Assembly: GCA_023458595.1 (NCBI GenBank)
Contig: JAEWYT010000068.1
Coordinates: 1-18,648 of the forward strand
Source of the DNA: Pseudomonadota bacterium
Lineage (GTDB): Bacteria; Pseudomonadota; Alphaproteobacteria; Rhizobiales; Tepidamorphaceae
DNA length: 18,648 bases
Direction: 5' to 3'
The translations under genes and the position numbers were made by a program. Shown one piece after another: positions 7,675 through 15,062 of this stretch (position 1 is its first letter; the number at the start of each line of letters is the position of its first letter). Under the pieces are notes generated by a model, which made no database searches, was not told where the DNA came from, and saw nothing but the letters and a program-made list of their open reading frames with translations.

Positions 7675-8916
7675 TCAGATCGCCCCGATCTCGGCCAGCC
7701 TTTCGACCTCCTGGCTGGTCAGGCCGGCGAGGCGCGAATAGACGAAGGCGTTGTGCTCGCCCGGCCGGGGCGCTTTTTCGCAGGGGTTGCCGGGCGTGTT
7801 GGACAGCTTCACGGGCAGGCCGAACATGCGCACGAGCTTGCCCGCGACCGGGACGTTGACGATCATCTCCCGCGCGGCAATGTGCGGGTCCTCGACGACC
7901 TCGGCGATGGTCTTGATCGCGCTCAGGGGGATACGGTCGCCCGCCATGTCCTCCAGTTCCGCCTTCGTGTAGGCGCTGAACCAGCGTTCCAGGATCGGGT
8001 TGACCCGCTTCTCGGCGACGACGGGATCGAACCGCTTCTCCATCGTGTCGATCTCGGGATCGTCGGCCAGTTCGGGCTCGCCGAACATCTCGCAGGTGAG
8101 CCGCCAGAACTTGTCGGTGTATCCGCCGAAGAAGACGAACCCGTCCTTGCAGGGGAACTGGCCGTAGGGGCGCACGAAGGGATGGTCGTTGCCGAGCGGC
8201 GTCGCCACCTCTCCCTTGGTCGTGTAGCGCACCACGGCGTTCTCGGTGAGGGTAAGGACGGAGTCCTGCTGCGAGATGTCGACGACCTGGCCCTGGCCGC
8301 TGTGCTCGGCCTCGCGCAGCGCCGCCAGCGTCCCGATCGCCGCGTAGAGAGACGCGGCGAGGTCACCGATGATCGTACCGACGCGAACCGGCGGCATGCC
8401 GGGATAGCCGTTCATCGACCAGAGGCCGCCGGTGGCCTGGCCGGTATTGTCGAAGGCGGGCCGCGAGGAGTTCGGGCCGGTGCGGCCGAAGCCGCTGATG
8501 GCGGTGTAGATGAGCCGCGGGTTCTCCTTGGTCAGCACCTCATACCCGAGCCCGAGCCTCTCCATCGTGCCCGGGCGGAAATTCTCCACGAGCACGTCCG
8601 CGCGCCGCACGAGAGTCTTCAGCAGGGCCCTGCCTTCCTCCGATTTCAGGTTGAGCGTGATGCCCAGCTTGTTGCGGTTGAACTGCGCGAAGAAGGCGGA
8701 GAAATCGCCCTCGTCGCAACTGACGAAGGGCGGGAAGGTGCGCGCATAATCCGGATCGTCGGGGTGCTCGACCTTGATGACCGTGGCGCCGAGGTCGGCG
8801 AGCAGCATGGAGCAGAAGGGCCCGGCCACCACGCGGGTGATGTCGAGAACCGTCACGCCCTTGAGCGGTCCCGAGCCGGTGATGCCGTTGGCGGTAGCTG
8901 ACTTGTCGTCAGACAT
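7675..8916 (-). CDS. Class III (CaiB/BaiF, formyl-CoA transferase family) CoA transferase
   Basis: A 413-residue enzyme that moves CoA between carboxylic acids. Family hallmarks are the N-terminal LKGVTVLDITRVVAGPFCSMLLADLGATVIKVE (residues 18-50), RADVLVENFRPGTMERLGLGYE (105-126) and the IGDLAAS segment, where Asp185 matches the catalytic Asp169 of formyl-CoA transferase. The start ATG at 8914-8916 is preferred over an in-frame ATG at 8964 because GGGAGGA lies just upstream of it and the extra residues do not resemble the family. It lies 90 bases after the HMG-CoA lyase gene and 3 bases before the hydratase gene. Known relatives act on formate, oxalate, carnitine, itaconate, glutarate and 3-hydroxy-3-methylglutarate. 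Activation of a C6 branched dicarboxylate is a reasonable guess here; the substrate is not proven. Confidence 0.92.
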   Translation of the reverse strand: MSDDKSATANGITGSGPLKGVTVLDITRVVAGPFCSMLLADLGATVIKVEHPDDPDYARTFPPFVSCDEGDFSAFFAQFNRNKLGITLNLKSEEGRALLKTLVRRADVLVENFRPGTMERLGLGYEVLTKENPRLIYTAISGFGRTGPNSSRPAFDNTGQATGGLWSMNGYPGMPPVRVGTIIGDLAASLYAAIGTLAALREAEHSGQGQVVDISQQDSVLTLTENAVVRYTTKGEVATPLGNDHPFVRPYGQFPCKDGFVFFGGYTDKFWRLTCEMFGEPELADDPEIDTMEKRFDPVVAEKRVNPILERWFSAYTKAELEDMAGDRIPLSAIKTIAEVVEDPHIAAREMIVNVPVAGKLVRMFGLPVKLSNTPGNPCEKAPRPGEHNAFVYSRLAGLTSQEVERLAEIGAI

Positions 8917-8935
8917 CGAATTCCTCCCTGGTGAA

Positions 8936-8967
8936 ATTGTTCGCGATCCCTGTCGGATGAACAATGT
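8936..8967 (-). promoter_or_regulatory. Candidate promoter/operator of the CoA transferase-transporter operon
   Basis: In the 90-base gap after the lyase gene, ATTGTTC (8936-8942) and GAACAAT (8959-8965) form a perfect 7-bp inverted repeat with a 16-base spacer. Read on the minus strand, TTGTTC is followed after exactly 17 bases by AACAAT (4 of 6 matches to TATAAT). The word ACATTGTTC recurs upstream of the HMG-CoA reductase gene. The site may be a regulator operator, a sigma-70-type promoter, or both. The implied 5' leader would be only about 12 bases, which weakens the promoter reading. Confidence 0.4.
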
Positions 8968-9006
8968 CGGCCTGCTACACCAATCGCATCGGCCGAGGTA
9001 GGTTGT

Positions 9007-9918
9007 TCACAGGGCCCGGCGCGAGTCCTCGCCGGCGATGGCCTGCGCCGCTTTGGAAGCGGTCGGCCGTCCCAGATGCCGCGATATGAACGCGCCGGCC
9101 GCGGCGACCTTGCGGAGGTCGACGCCGGTCTCCATCCCGAGGCCATCCAGCATGTAGACGAGATCCTCGGTCGCCACATTGCCCGACGCCCCCGGCGCAT
9201 AGGGGCAGCCGCCCAGTCCGGCGACCGAGCTGTCGATCGTCCTGACGCCGGCCTCCAGGCAGGCCAGTATGTTGGCCAGCGCCTGGCCCCGCGTATCGTG
9301 GAAATGAACCGCCAGGGCGCCGATCGGCAGGTCGGACGCGACGGCCTCGAGCATCCGGCGCGCGTCGCGCGGCGTGCCGACGCCGATGGTGTCGCCGAGC
9401 GATATCTCGCGGCATCCCAGCGCCGCGAGACGCCGCGACACGTCCACGACCGAGTCCAGCGGCACATGCCCCTCGTAGGGACAGCCCAGGACGCAGGACA
9501 CGTAGCCCCGTACCGGGATGGAGCGCGCCGCCGCCAGCTCCATCACCGGGCCGAAGCGCTCGATGCTCTCGCCGATCGAACAATTGATGTTGCGGATGGA
9601 GAAGGTCTCGGAAGCGGACGCGAAGACGGCGATTTCGTGGACGGGAAGCTCCACGGCCTCGCGTGCCCCCTGCTCGTTGGGTACGAGCACGCTATAGACG
9701 ACGCCGTCGATGCGGGGGAGCGCACGCACCAGATCGGCCGTTCCCGCCATCTGCGGGACACGCCGCGGCGACACGAAGCTTCCCGCCTCGATCCTGCGCA
9801 GCCCGGCCTGCGCGAGCAGTTCGACCAGTCGCACGCGCACATCGACCGGGACCGCGACCGCCTCGTTCTGCAGGCCGTCGCGCGGTCCCACCTCGACGAT
9901 CGAGACACGCTCCGCCAT
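9007..9918 (-). CDS. mvaB: Hydroxymethylglutaryl-CoA lyase
   Basis: Cleaves HMG-CoA to acetyl-CoA and acetoacetate in the cytoplasm. The 303-residue protein carries every key residue of the family at a constant offset of 28 from the human enzyme: Arg13-Asp14 (RDGLQNE), Glu44, His205 and His207 (HFHDT), catalytic Cys238 in GLGGCPYAPGASGN and Asn247. The start ATG at 9916-9918 has a GGAGGA site just upstream; an in-frame ATG nine codons earlier (9945) is less likely. It is divergent from the GAF/PucR-type regulator across 170 bases and precedes the CoA transferase by 90 bases. Lyases of this type also serve leucine and acyclic terpene breakdown, but a degradative HMG-CoA reductase 2.2 kb away favours mevalonate catabolism. 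The symbol follows Pseudomonas mevalonii. Confidence 0.95.
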   Translation of the reverse strand: MAERVSIVEVGPRDGLQNEAVAVPVDVRVRLVELLAQAGLRRIEAGSFVSPRRVPQMAGTADLVRALPRIDGVVYSVLVPNEQGAREAVELPVHEIAVFASASETFSIRNINCSIGESIERFGPVMELAAARSIPVRGYVSCVLGCPYEGHVPLDSVVDVSRRLAALGCREISLGDTIGVGTPRDARRMLEAVASDLPIGALAVHFHDTRGQALANILACLEAGVRTIDSSVAGLGGCPYAPGASGNVATEDLVYMLDGLGMETGVDLRKVAAAGAFISRHLGRPTASKAAQAIAGEDSRRAL

Positions 9919-10088
9919 CCGTTCCTCCACGACCAGCCCCGACAAGTCCGGAAAGTAACAAGCGGCCGAGTGGGCAAAGAATATGGATCAACGACACAAT
10001 GGACGCTGTACTGTGTAGGGTTTAGACATACTCGGCGACGAGGTCCGGTTGTTAGATTGAACATAAAAAAGGTGTTCGGGAGGAAGCG
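9919..10088. promoter_or_regulatory. Divergent intergenic control region, lyase and regulator genes
   Basis: This 170-base region is visibly richer in A+T than its surroundings and must hold the start signals for the minus-strand lyase and the plus-strand regulator. Two near-concentric inverted repeats are present: GCCGAGT (9965-9971) with ACTCGGC (10030-10036), and within them ACACA (9994-9998) with TGTGT (10012-10016). No convincing -35/-10 pair could be placed in either direction. Such symmetric words could bind the regulator encoded next door, but short repeats can arise by chance. Confidence 0.45.
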
Positions 10089-12032
10089 ATGGGAGCCAGC
10101 GTCGGCCGGATCGCGCGAGCGGTCCGCCAGTGCGACGAGCGGGAATACTACCGGCGTATCCTGAGCCTGCTCGACGCGACTGAAGCCTCGCCCGGTCTGG
10201 AAAAGCTGGGCGCGGAGATACGGCAGCGCGCGCAGGCGGGCGAACTGCCGCCGTCGATGGGTGCGGACCTCGAGATCGCGCTGAGGCTTCAGGAGAACTT
10301 CGAGAACAAGCGCAAGCGGGAGCGGGAACTGTCCGCCCTCTACGAGACGGCGCGCGATCTCTCGGCTCTGCGCAACACCGATCAGGTCCTCCAGGCGATC
10401 GTGCAACGCGCGCGCCAGCTCGTCGGCAGCGATATCGCCTATCTGTCTGCCGCCGACGACGAGCGCAACGACTTCTACGTGAAGGCGACGGAAGGCGTCG
10501 TCTCCCAGGATTTCGCGCGCATCAGGGTCCCGCGCGAGATCGGCGTGTGCGGGAGCGTGGCGCGGACGCGCAGGCCGTTCTATTCGAGCAACTATTCGAG
10601 CGACGCGGCTTTCGCGCACGATCCTTCGATCGATCAGGCCACGCGCGGGGAGGGTGTCGTATCGATCCTCGGTATCCCGCTCGAGGTCGATTCCCAGGTG
10701 ATCGGCGTGCTGTTCGTGGGGGACCGCTACGTGCGCTCCTACACGCCGCACGAGATGGCGGTTCTGTCCTCGCTCGGCACGTTCGCCGCATTGGCGATCG
10801 AGAACGCTCGGCTGTTCGAGGAAGCGCGCCGCGCGCTGCAGGCGGCGAAGGACGCCAACGCGGCCCTGAAGATCCAGGCGGACGAGGTCGAGAGCGCGGC
10901 TGCGGCGCATGAGCACCTCACCGAACTGGTCGCCCGCGGCGGGACGCTGGACGATCTGGCCAGGCGCGTCGGCAACCTGCTGAACGGCCAGGCCGCGGTG
11001 CTGGACGATCGGATGAAGCCGATCAGCGGCAAGCTGCCGCCCGGATGCTCCGAGGACGATATCGTCCGCGCAGTCCGGGAAAGCGACCGAACCGGACGGT
11101 CCGTGCGGATTCGGTGCGAGGACGGCGACATCGCCCTGGTCGCCGCCGCCATCGGCGGCAGCGCGCGGCTTGGTTCGCTCGTGTTCAAGAGGCGGCGGCC
11201 GTTCTCCGCGCCCGAGATTCGGACCTTCGAGCGCAGCGCCATCGTGACGGGCATCGTTCTGCTCTCGATCGAGCGCGTGGCCCAGTCCGCCCATAGGAGC
11301 GCGACGGACGCGATATCCGCCCTCGTGCGCGGGGCGACCGACCCGTTCGCCGGCGGCGCGCTGCGTCAGCAGCCGGGCGCGAGCACGGTCGCATGGCCGC
11401 TGACGATGATGGTCGTCGATCTGGCGGACCTGTCGTTCATGCAGGTCGCCGCTCCCGCGCGCGCCGCGCTGTCGGGGCGGGAGACGATCTTCGCGGAGTT
11501 CAACGGCGATCTCGTCGTGGCCACGAGCAGCGACCGGCCGCTGGATGTCGCCGCGCGCCTGTCCGAAGAGCTGCAGGCGGCCACGCAGCGCCGCCTGACG
11601 ATCGTCGTCTCCGAGCAGGTCGGGGCGATCGGCCAGGCGCCGGCCCGGTTCGAGTCGCTGCGGCGCTGCATCGACCTCGTGCGGGCGCTCGGCCAGACCG
11701 GCCGCATCGTGTCGGAAAGCGCCATGGCGATGTACGCGACGGTCTTCGCCGGCAAGCCCGACAGTGCGATCGACGCCTTCGTGCGGGCCACGGCCGGCGC
11801 GGTCATCGATCACGACCTGCGCAAGGGCAGCCAGCTGGTCCGCACGCTCGCCGTCTATCTCGATTGCGGACGCAGCCTGCAGCGGGCGGCCGGCGAGCTC
11901 GGCATCCACGTCAACACGATGCGGCAGCGTCTCGACCTCGTCGGCCAGCTCGGCGGCGCCTGCCTCGATCCCGCCCACGGTCTCGAAACGCACCTGGCGG
12001 TGCGCCTGCACCTGATGAAGTCCGAGGGGTAG
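10089..12032 (+). CDS. GAF-domain transcriptional regulator with PucR-type C-terminal helix-turn-helix
   Basis: This 647-residue cytoplasmic regulator has three recognisable parts. Residues 60-95 are charged and likely helical (ENFENKRKRERELSALYETARDLSAL). Residues about 95-245 form a GAF sensor domain (for example GVVSILGIPLEVDSQVIGVLFVGDRYVRSYTPHEMAVLSSLGTFAALAIENARLFEEA). Residues 583-623 are the PucR/CdaR-family DNA-binding segment, with YLDCGRSLQRAAGELGIHVNTMRQRL. The middle region (about 280-560) is not assigned. A GGGAGGA site ends a few bases before the ATG. It lies between the lyase operon (divergent) and the HMG-CoA reductase gene (119 bases downstream, same strand), so it is the natural candidate to sense a pathway acid or its CoA ester. 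It is unlike the LysR-type MvaR described for P. mevalonii as I recall it, so the regulation is probably different. Confidence 0.9.
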   Translation: MGASVGRIARAVRQCDEREYYRRILSLLDATEASPGLEKLGAEIRQRAQAGELPPSMGADLEIALRLQENFENKRKRERELSALYETARDLSALRNTDQVLQAIVQRARQLVGSDIAYLSAADDERNDFYVKATEGVVSQDFARIRVPREIGVCGSVARTRRPFYSSNYSSDAAFAHDPSIDQATRGEGVVSILGIPLEVDSQVIGVLFVGDRYVRSYTPHEMAVLSSLGTFAALAIENARLFEEARRALQAAKDANAALKIQADEVESAAAAHEHLTELVARGGTLDDLARRVGNLLNGQAAVLDDRMKPISGKLPPGCSEDDIVRAVRESDRTGRSVRIRCEDGDIALVAAAIGGSARLGSLVFKRRRPFSAPEIRTFERSAIVTGIVLLSIERVAQSAHRSATDAISALVRGATDPFAGGALRQQPGASTVAWPLTMMVVDLADLSFMQVAAPARAALSGRETIFAEFNGDLVVATSSDRPLDVAARLSEELQAATQRRLTIVVSEQVGAIGQAPARFESLRRCIDLVRALGQTGRIVSESAMAMYATVFAGKPDSAIDAFVRATAGAVIDHDLRKGSQLVRTLAVYLDCGRSLQRAAGELGIHVNTMRQRLDLVGQLGGACLDPAHGLETHLAVRLHLMKSEG

Positions 12033-12087
12033 CGCGCCGCCCCTGTTTCCTTCCTACGTCGGGACCACGGCCGCCTGTATCTGATCC

Positions 12088-12119
12088 ACATTGTTCGTGC
12101 CCGGACCTCTCAATAGGCT
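12088..12119 (+). promoter_or_regulatory. Candidate promoter/operator of the HMG-CoA reductase-liv operon
   Basis: ACATTGTTC at 12088-12096 is identical to a 9-base word upstream of the CoA transferase gene. TTGTTC (12091-12096) is followed after 17 bases by TAGGCT (12114-12119), a weak -10 match. The reductase ATG is 32 bases further on, a normal leader length. The shared word at the same relative position suggests a common regulator or a common -35 type; neither is shown directly. Confidence 0.4.
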
Positions 12120-12151
12120 CCTTCACCACCTGTCTGGAGGAACCTTGTTTC

Positions 12152-13459
12152 ATGGTGACGAGCAGTCGTCTTCCCGGATTCTACAAGTTGTCGCCGTCCG
12201 AGCGGCTGAGCACGGTCTCGCAGGCGACCGGCCTCGAAAGCGGCCAGCTGGCGGCTGTCGTGCCGGCCGACGAGACGATGCTGGCCATCGCCGACCGGAT
12301 GATCGAGAACGTGATCGGGACGCTGTCCGTCCCGCTCGGCGTGGCCGCGAACTTCACGATCAACGGCCGGGACTACCTGGTCCCCATGGCGACCGAGGAG
12401 CCCTCGGTGGTCGCCGCCGCCAGCAACATGGCTTCGGTGGCCCGCCTTCACGGCGGATTCCACGCCTCCAGCGACCAGCCCATCATGATCTCGCAGATCC
12501 AGGTGGTCGGCGCGCCCGATCCGCACGGCGCGCGCATGCGTCTCTACGAGAGGCGACGGGACATTCTCGATCTGGCCAACGAGCAGGATCCGTTCCTGGT
12601 GAAGCTCGGCGGCGGCGCCAAGGACATCACCGTCCGCATCGTCGAGGCGGCGGACGCTACCTATGTCGTGCTCCATCTCATCGTCGACGTCCGCGACGCG
12701 ATGGGCGCGAACGCCGTCAACACGATGGCCGAAGCGCTCGCCCCGCTGGTTTCCGAGATCACCGGGGGGCGGGTGCGCCTGCGCATTCTGTCGAACAAGG
12801 CCGACCTTCGGCTGGCGCGCGTCAGGGCCGTCTATGACAGGGACGCGCTGGGCGGCGAGGACGTCGTCGCCGGCATCATCGACGCCTACGCCTTCGCCGC
12901 CGCCGACCCCTATCGGGCGGCGACCCACAACAAGGGCATCATGAACGGCATCACGGCGGTCGTCCTCGCCACCGGCAACGACACGCGCGCCGTGGAGGCG
13001 GGGGCGCATTCCCACGCTGCGGCAAGCGGGCGCTACAGCGCGCTCTCCCACTACGAGAAGGACGCGAACGGCAATCTCGTCGGCACGCTTGAATTGCCGA
13101 TCGCGGTCGGCCTCGTCGGCGGCGCGACGAAGACCCATCCCGTCGCCCGGGCCAGCGTCAGGATGCTGGACGTCAAGAGCGCGCAGGAGCTCGCCGAGGT
13201 GATCGTCTCGGTCGGGCTCGCACAGAACACGGGCGCGCTGCGGGCGCTCGCGGCCGAAGGCATCCAGAAGGGACACATGTCGCTTCACGCGCGAAATGTC
13301 GCGATCGCAGCCGGCGCGGACGGCGACGAGATCGAGCGTGTCGTAGCGCGGCTGAAGGAGGCCGGTCACGTCCGTCTGGATGTCGCCCAGAAGGTGCTCG
13401 GCGAGGTTCGAGCGTCGGCGGAACCGGCGACGATCGCCGCGGAGGCGAGCAGCGAGTGA
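12152..13459 (+). CDS. mvaA: Hydroxymethylglutaryl-CoA reductase, class II (degradative)
   Basis: Oxidises mevalonate with CoA and NAD(P)+ to HMG-CoA, the first step of mevalonate catabolism. The 435-residue protein is close to the 428 residues of Pseudomonas mevalonii MvaA. Catalytic residues are at nearly the same numbers: Glu83 in MATEEPSVVAAAS (79-91), Lys261 in THNKG, Asp277 in GNDTR and His379 in LHARN. DAMGANAVNTM (182-192) is the conserved nucleotide-site motif. The MATEEPSVVAAAS form and the lack of an N-terminal membrane anchor indicate class II. The start ATG has GGAGGA 10 bases upstream. The last 15-20 residues are Ala/Glu/Ser-rich. It is first in a plus-strand run with livGFHM and follows the regulator by 119 bases. 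The direction (catabolic rather than biosynthetic) is inferred from the lyase, the importers and the absence of any isoprenoid-pathway kinase. Confidence 0.96.
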   Translation: MVTSSRLPGFYKLSPSERLSTVSQATGLESGQLAAVVPADETMLAIADRMIENVIGTLSVPLGVAANFTINGRDYLVPMATEEPSVVAAASNMASVARLHGGFHASSDQPIMISQIQVVGAPDPHGARMRLYERRRDILDLANEQDPFLVKLGGGAKDITVRIVEAADATYVVLHLIVDVRDAMGANAVNTMAEALAPLVSEITGGRVRLRILSNKADLRLARVRAVYDRDALGGEDVVAGIIDAYAFAAADPYRAATHNKGIMNGITAVVLATGNDTRAVEAGAHSHAAASGRYSALSHYEKDANGNLVGTLELPIAVGLVGGATKTHPVARASVRMLDVKSAQELAEVIVSVGLAQNTGALRALAAEGIQKGHMSLHARNVAIAAGADGDEIERVVARLKEAGHVRLDVAQKVLGEVRASAEPATIAAEASSE

Positions 13460-13566
13460 TTTCCTGCCGAGCCGGTCTTGGGCGGTGACGCGGGGCCTCT
13501 TGGGGAGGAGGCGCACGAAAGGGGTCTGCCGCGTGCCCGGCGGACGGCCCATGGTGTGGAGGAATC

Positions 13567-14322
13567 ATGAATGACGGCATCATTCTTGCCGCCGAAAATC
13601 TGACCAAGGAGTTCGGGGGCTTCTTCGCCGTGGACGGCGTGAACCTGAACGTGCGGCGCGGGCATGTCCACGCGCTGATCGGCCCCAACGGCGCCGGCAA
13701 GACCACCTGCTTCAACCTCCTGACCAAGTTCCTGCCGCCGACACGCGGCAGGATCACCTACAAGGGCGTCGACATCACGACCCTGTCGCCGGCGGATATC
13801 GCGCGGCTCGGGCTCGTGCGCTCGTTCCAGATTTCGGCGGTCTTCCCGCACATGACCGCCCTGGAGAACGTGCGCGTGGCGCTGCAGCGCAAGCGCGGCC
13901 ATTCGTTCGACTTCTGGCGCTCGCAGAGGGTGCTGTCCCGGTTCGACGAGAAGGCAATGTCGTTGCTCGCCGATGTCGGGCTGGAGGAACTCGCCGCGGT
14001 CGACGCGGGCGACCTGTCCTACGGGCGCAAACGGGCGCTGGAGATCGCCACGACGCTGGCGCTCGACCCGGAGATGCTGCTGCTGGACGAGCCGATGGCC
14101 GGTATGGCGCAGGAGGACATCGAGCGCATTTCGGCGCTGATCGAGCGTATTTCCGTCGACCGCACGATCCTCATGGTCGAGCACAACCTGTCGGTCGTCG
14201 CGTCGCTCTCCGACACGATCACCGTGCTCGCGCGCGGCAAGGTGCTGGCGGAAGGAGACTACGCGGCCGTTTCGAACGACCCGCGCGTCGTGGAAGCCTA
14301 CATCGGAGCCGGACATGGCTGA
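13567..14322 (+). CDS. livG: Branched-chain-type ABC importer ATPase LivG
   Basis: A 251-residue ATPase of the LivG type. Walker A is GPNGAGKT (39-46), the Q-loop glutamine is Gln88 (RSFQ), the signature is the LivG-like LSYGRKRALEIA (150-161), Walker B is LLLDEP with Asp174-Glu175, and the switch is His206 (VEHN). The ATG has GGAGGA just upstream. It starts 107 bases after the HMG-CoA reductase stop and overlaps livF by 8 bases. It should form the ATPase pair of the importer with LivF. Family members transport branched amino acids but also many aliphatic and aromatic acids; the reductase as first gene of the run suggests mevalonate or a related hydroxy acid here. Confidence 0.94.
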   Translation: MNDGIILAAENLTKEFGGFFAVDGVNLNVRRGHVHALIGPNGAGKTTCFNLLTKFLPPTRGRITYKGVDITTLSPADIARLGLVRSFQISAVFPHMTALENVRVALQRKRGHSFDFWRSQRVLSRFDEKAMSLLADVGLEELAAVDAGDLSYGRKRALEIATTLALDPEMLLLDEPMAGMAQEDIERISALIERISVDRTILMVEHNLSVVASLSDTITVLARGKVLAEGDYAAVSNDPRVVEAYIGAGHG

Positions 14323-15058
14323 GGCGGCCCGGGCGATGACGGGGCATGCCGGCGCCGGCCGGCCCGTCCTGGCGGTGCGGGGCCTGCAGGGGTGGTACGG
14401 CGAGAGCCACGTCCTGCACGGTGTCGACTTCGACGTCGCGCCCGGCGAGGTCGTCACGCTCCTCGGGCGCAACGGTGCCGGCAAGACGACGACCCTCAAG
14501 GCGATCATGGGCATCCTGCAGAAGCGCTCCGGGTCCGTGACCTTCGACGGGCGCGAGACGATCGGCCTGCCGGCGCGGGCCATCGCCCGGGCCGGAATCG
14601 CCTTCTGTCCCGAGGAGCGCGGCATATTCTCCTCGCTGTCCGTGGAGGAGAACCTGATGCTGCCGCCCGAGATAAAGCCGGGCGGGCTTTCGGTCGCACA
14701 GGTCTTCGAGCTGTTCCCCAACCTGAAGGAGCGGCTGTCGAGCCAGGGCACGAAGCTGTCGGGCGGGGAGCAGCAGATGCTGGCGATCGGCCGCATCTTG
14801 CGCACCGGCGCAAAGATGCTGCTGCTCGACGAGCCGACGGAGGGGCTGGCGCCCGTCATCGTGCAGCAGATCGGCCGCACGATAGCCACGCTCAAGCGGG
14901 ACGGCTTCACCATCGTCCTGGTCGAACAGAACTTCCGCTTCGCCTCCGCGATCGCAGACCGCCACTACGTGGTCGAGCAGGGAAGGGTGATCGACATGAT
15001 CCCGAACGGCGAGCTCGACGGGAACATCGGCAAGATCGAAAGCTATCTCGGGGTGTGA
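14315..15058 (+). CDS. livF: Branched-chain-type ABC importer ATPase LivF
   Basis: A 247-residue ATPase of the LivF type. It has Walker A GRNGAGKT (51-58), signature LSGGEQQ (148-154), Walker B LLLDEP (169-174) and the VEQN switch (Gln205) typical of LivF instead of histidine. The ATG chosen lies inside the end of livG, giving an 8-base overlap. The first 15 residues are a poorly conserved extension, and a second in-frame ATG at codon 8 is possible. livH follows after 4 bases. It pairs with LivG to power the importer. Confidence 0.94.
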   Translation: MAEAARAMTGHAGAGRPVLAVRGLQGWYGESHVLHGVDFDVAPGEVVTLLGRNGAGKTTTLKAIMGILQKRSGSVTFDGRETIGLPARAIARAGIAFCPEERGIFSSLSVEENLMLPPEIKPGGLSVAQVFELFPNLKERLSSQGTKLSGGEQQMLAIGRILRTGAKMLLLDEPTEGLAPVIVQQIGRTIATLKRDGFTIVLVEQNFRFASAIADRHYVVEQGRVIDMIPNGELDGNIGKIESYLGV

Positions 15059-15062
15059 GCGG

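Noticed and set aside
5879..8901. Long open frames on the plus strand opposite the permease, hydratase and CoA transferase genes (and similar ones opposite most other genes)
   Set aside because: They are Arg/Asp/Gly/His-rich shadows of conserved genes on the other strand, without family motifs or ribosome binding sites, as expected in GC-rich DNA.
8917..8964. Longer N-terminus for the CoA transferase from an ATG at 8964
   Set aside because: The internal ATG at 8916 has a strong GGGAGGA site and fits the family's N-terminus; the extension would also cover the inverted repeat and candidate promoter.
9919..9945. Longer N-terminus for the HMG-CoA lyase from an ATG at 9945
   Set aside because: The ATG at 9918 has GGAGGA at good spacing, and the conserved core begins a few residues later.
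12152..13459. Biosynthetic (isoprenoid-making) role for the HMG-CoA reductase
   Set aside because: The class II motif set, the nearby HMG-CoA lyase and importers, and absence of HMG-CoA synthase or mevalonate kinases in the window all favour catabolism.
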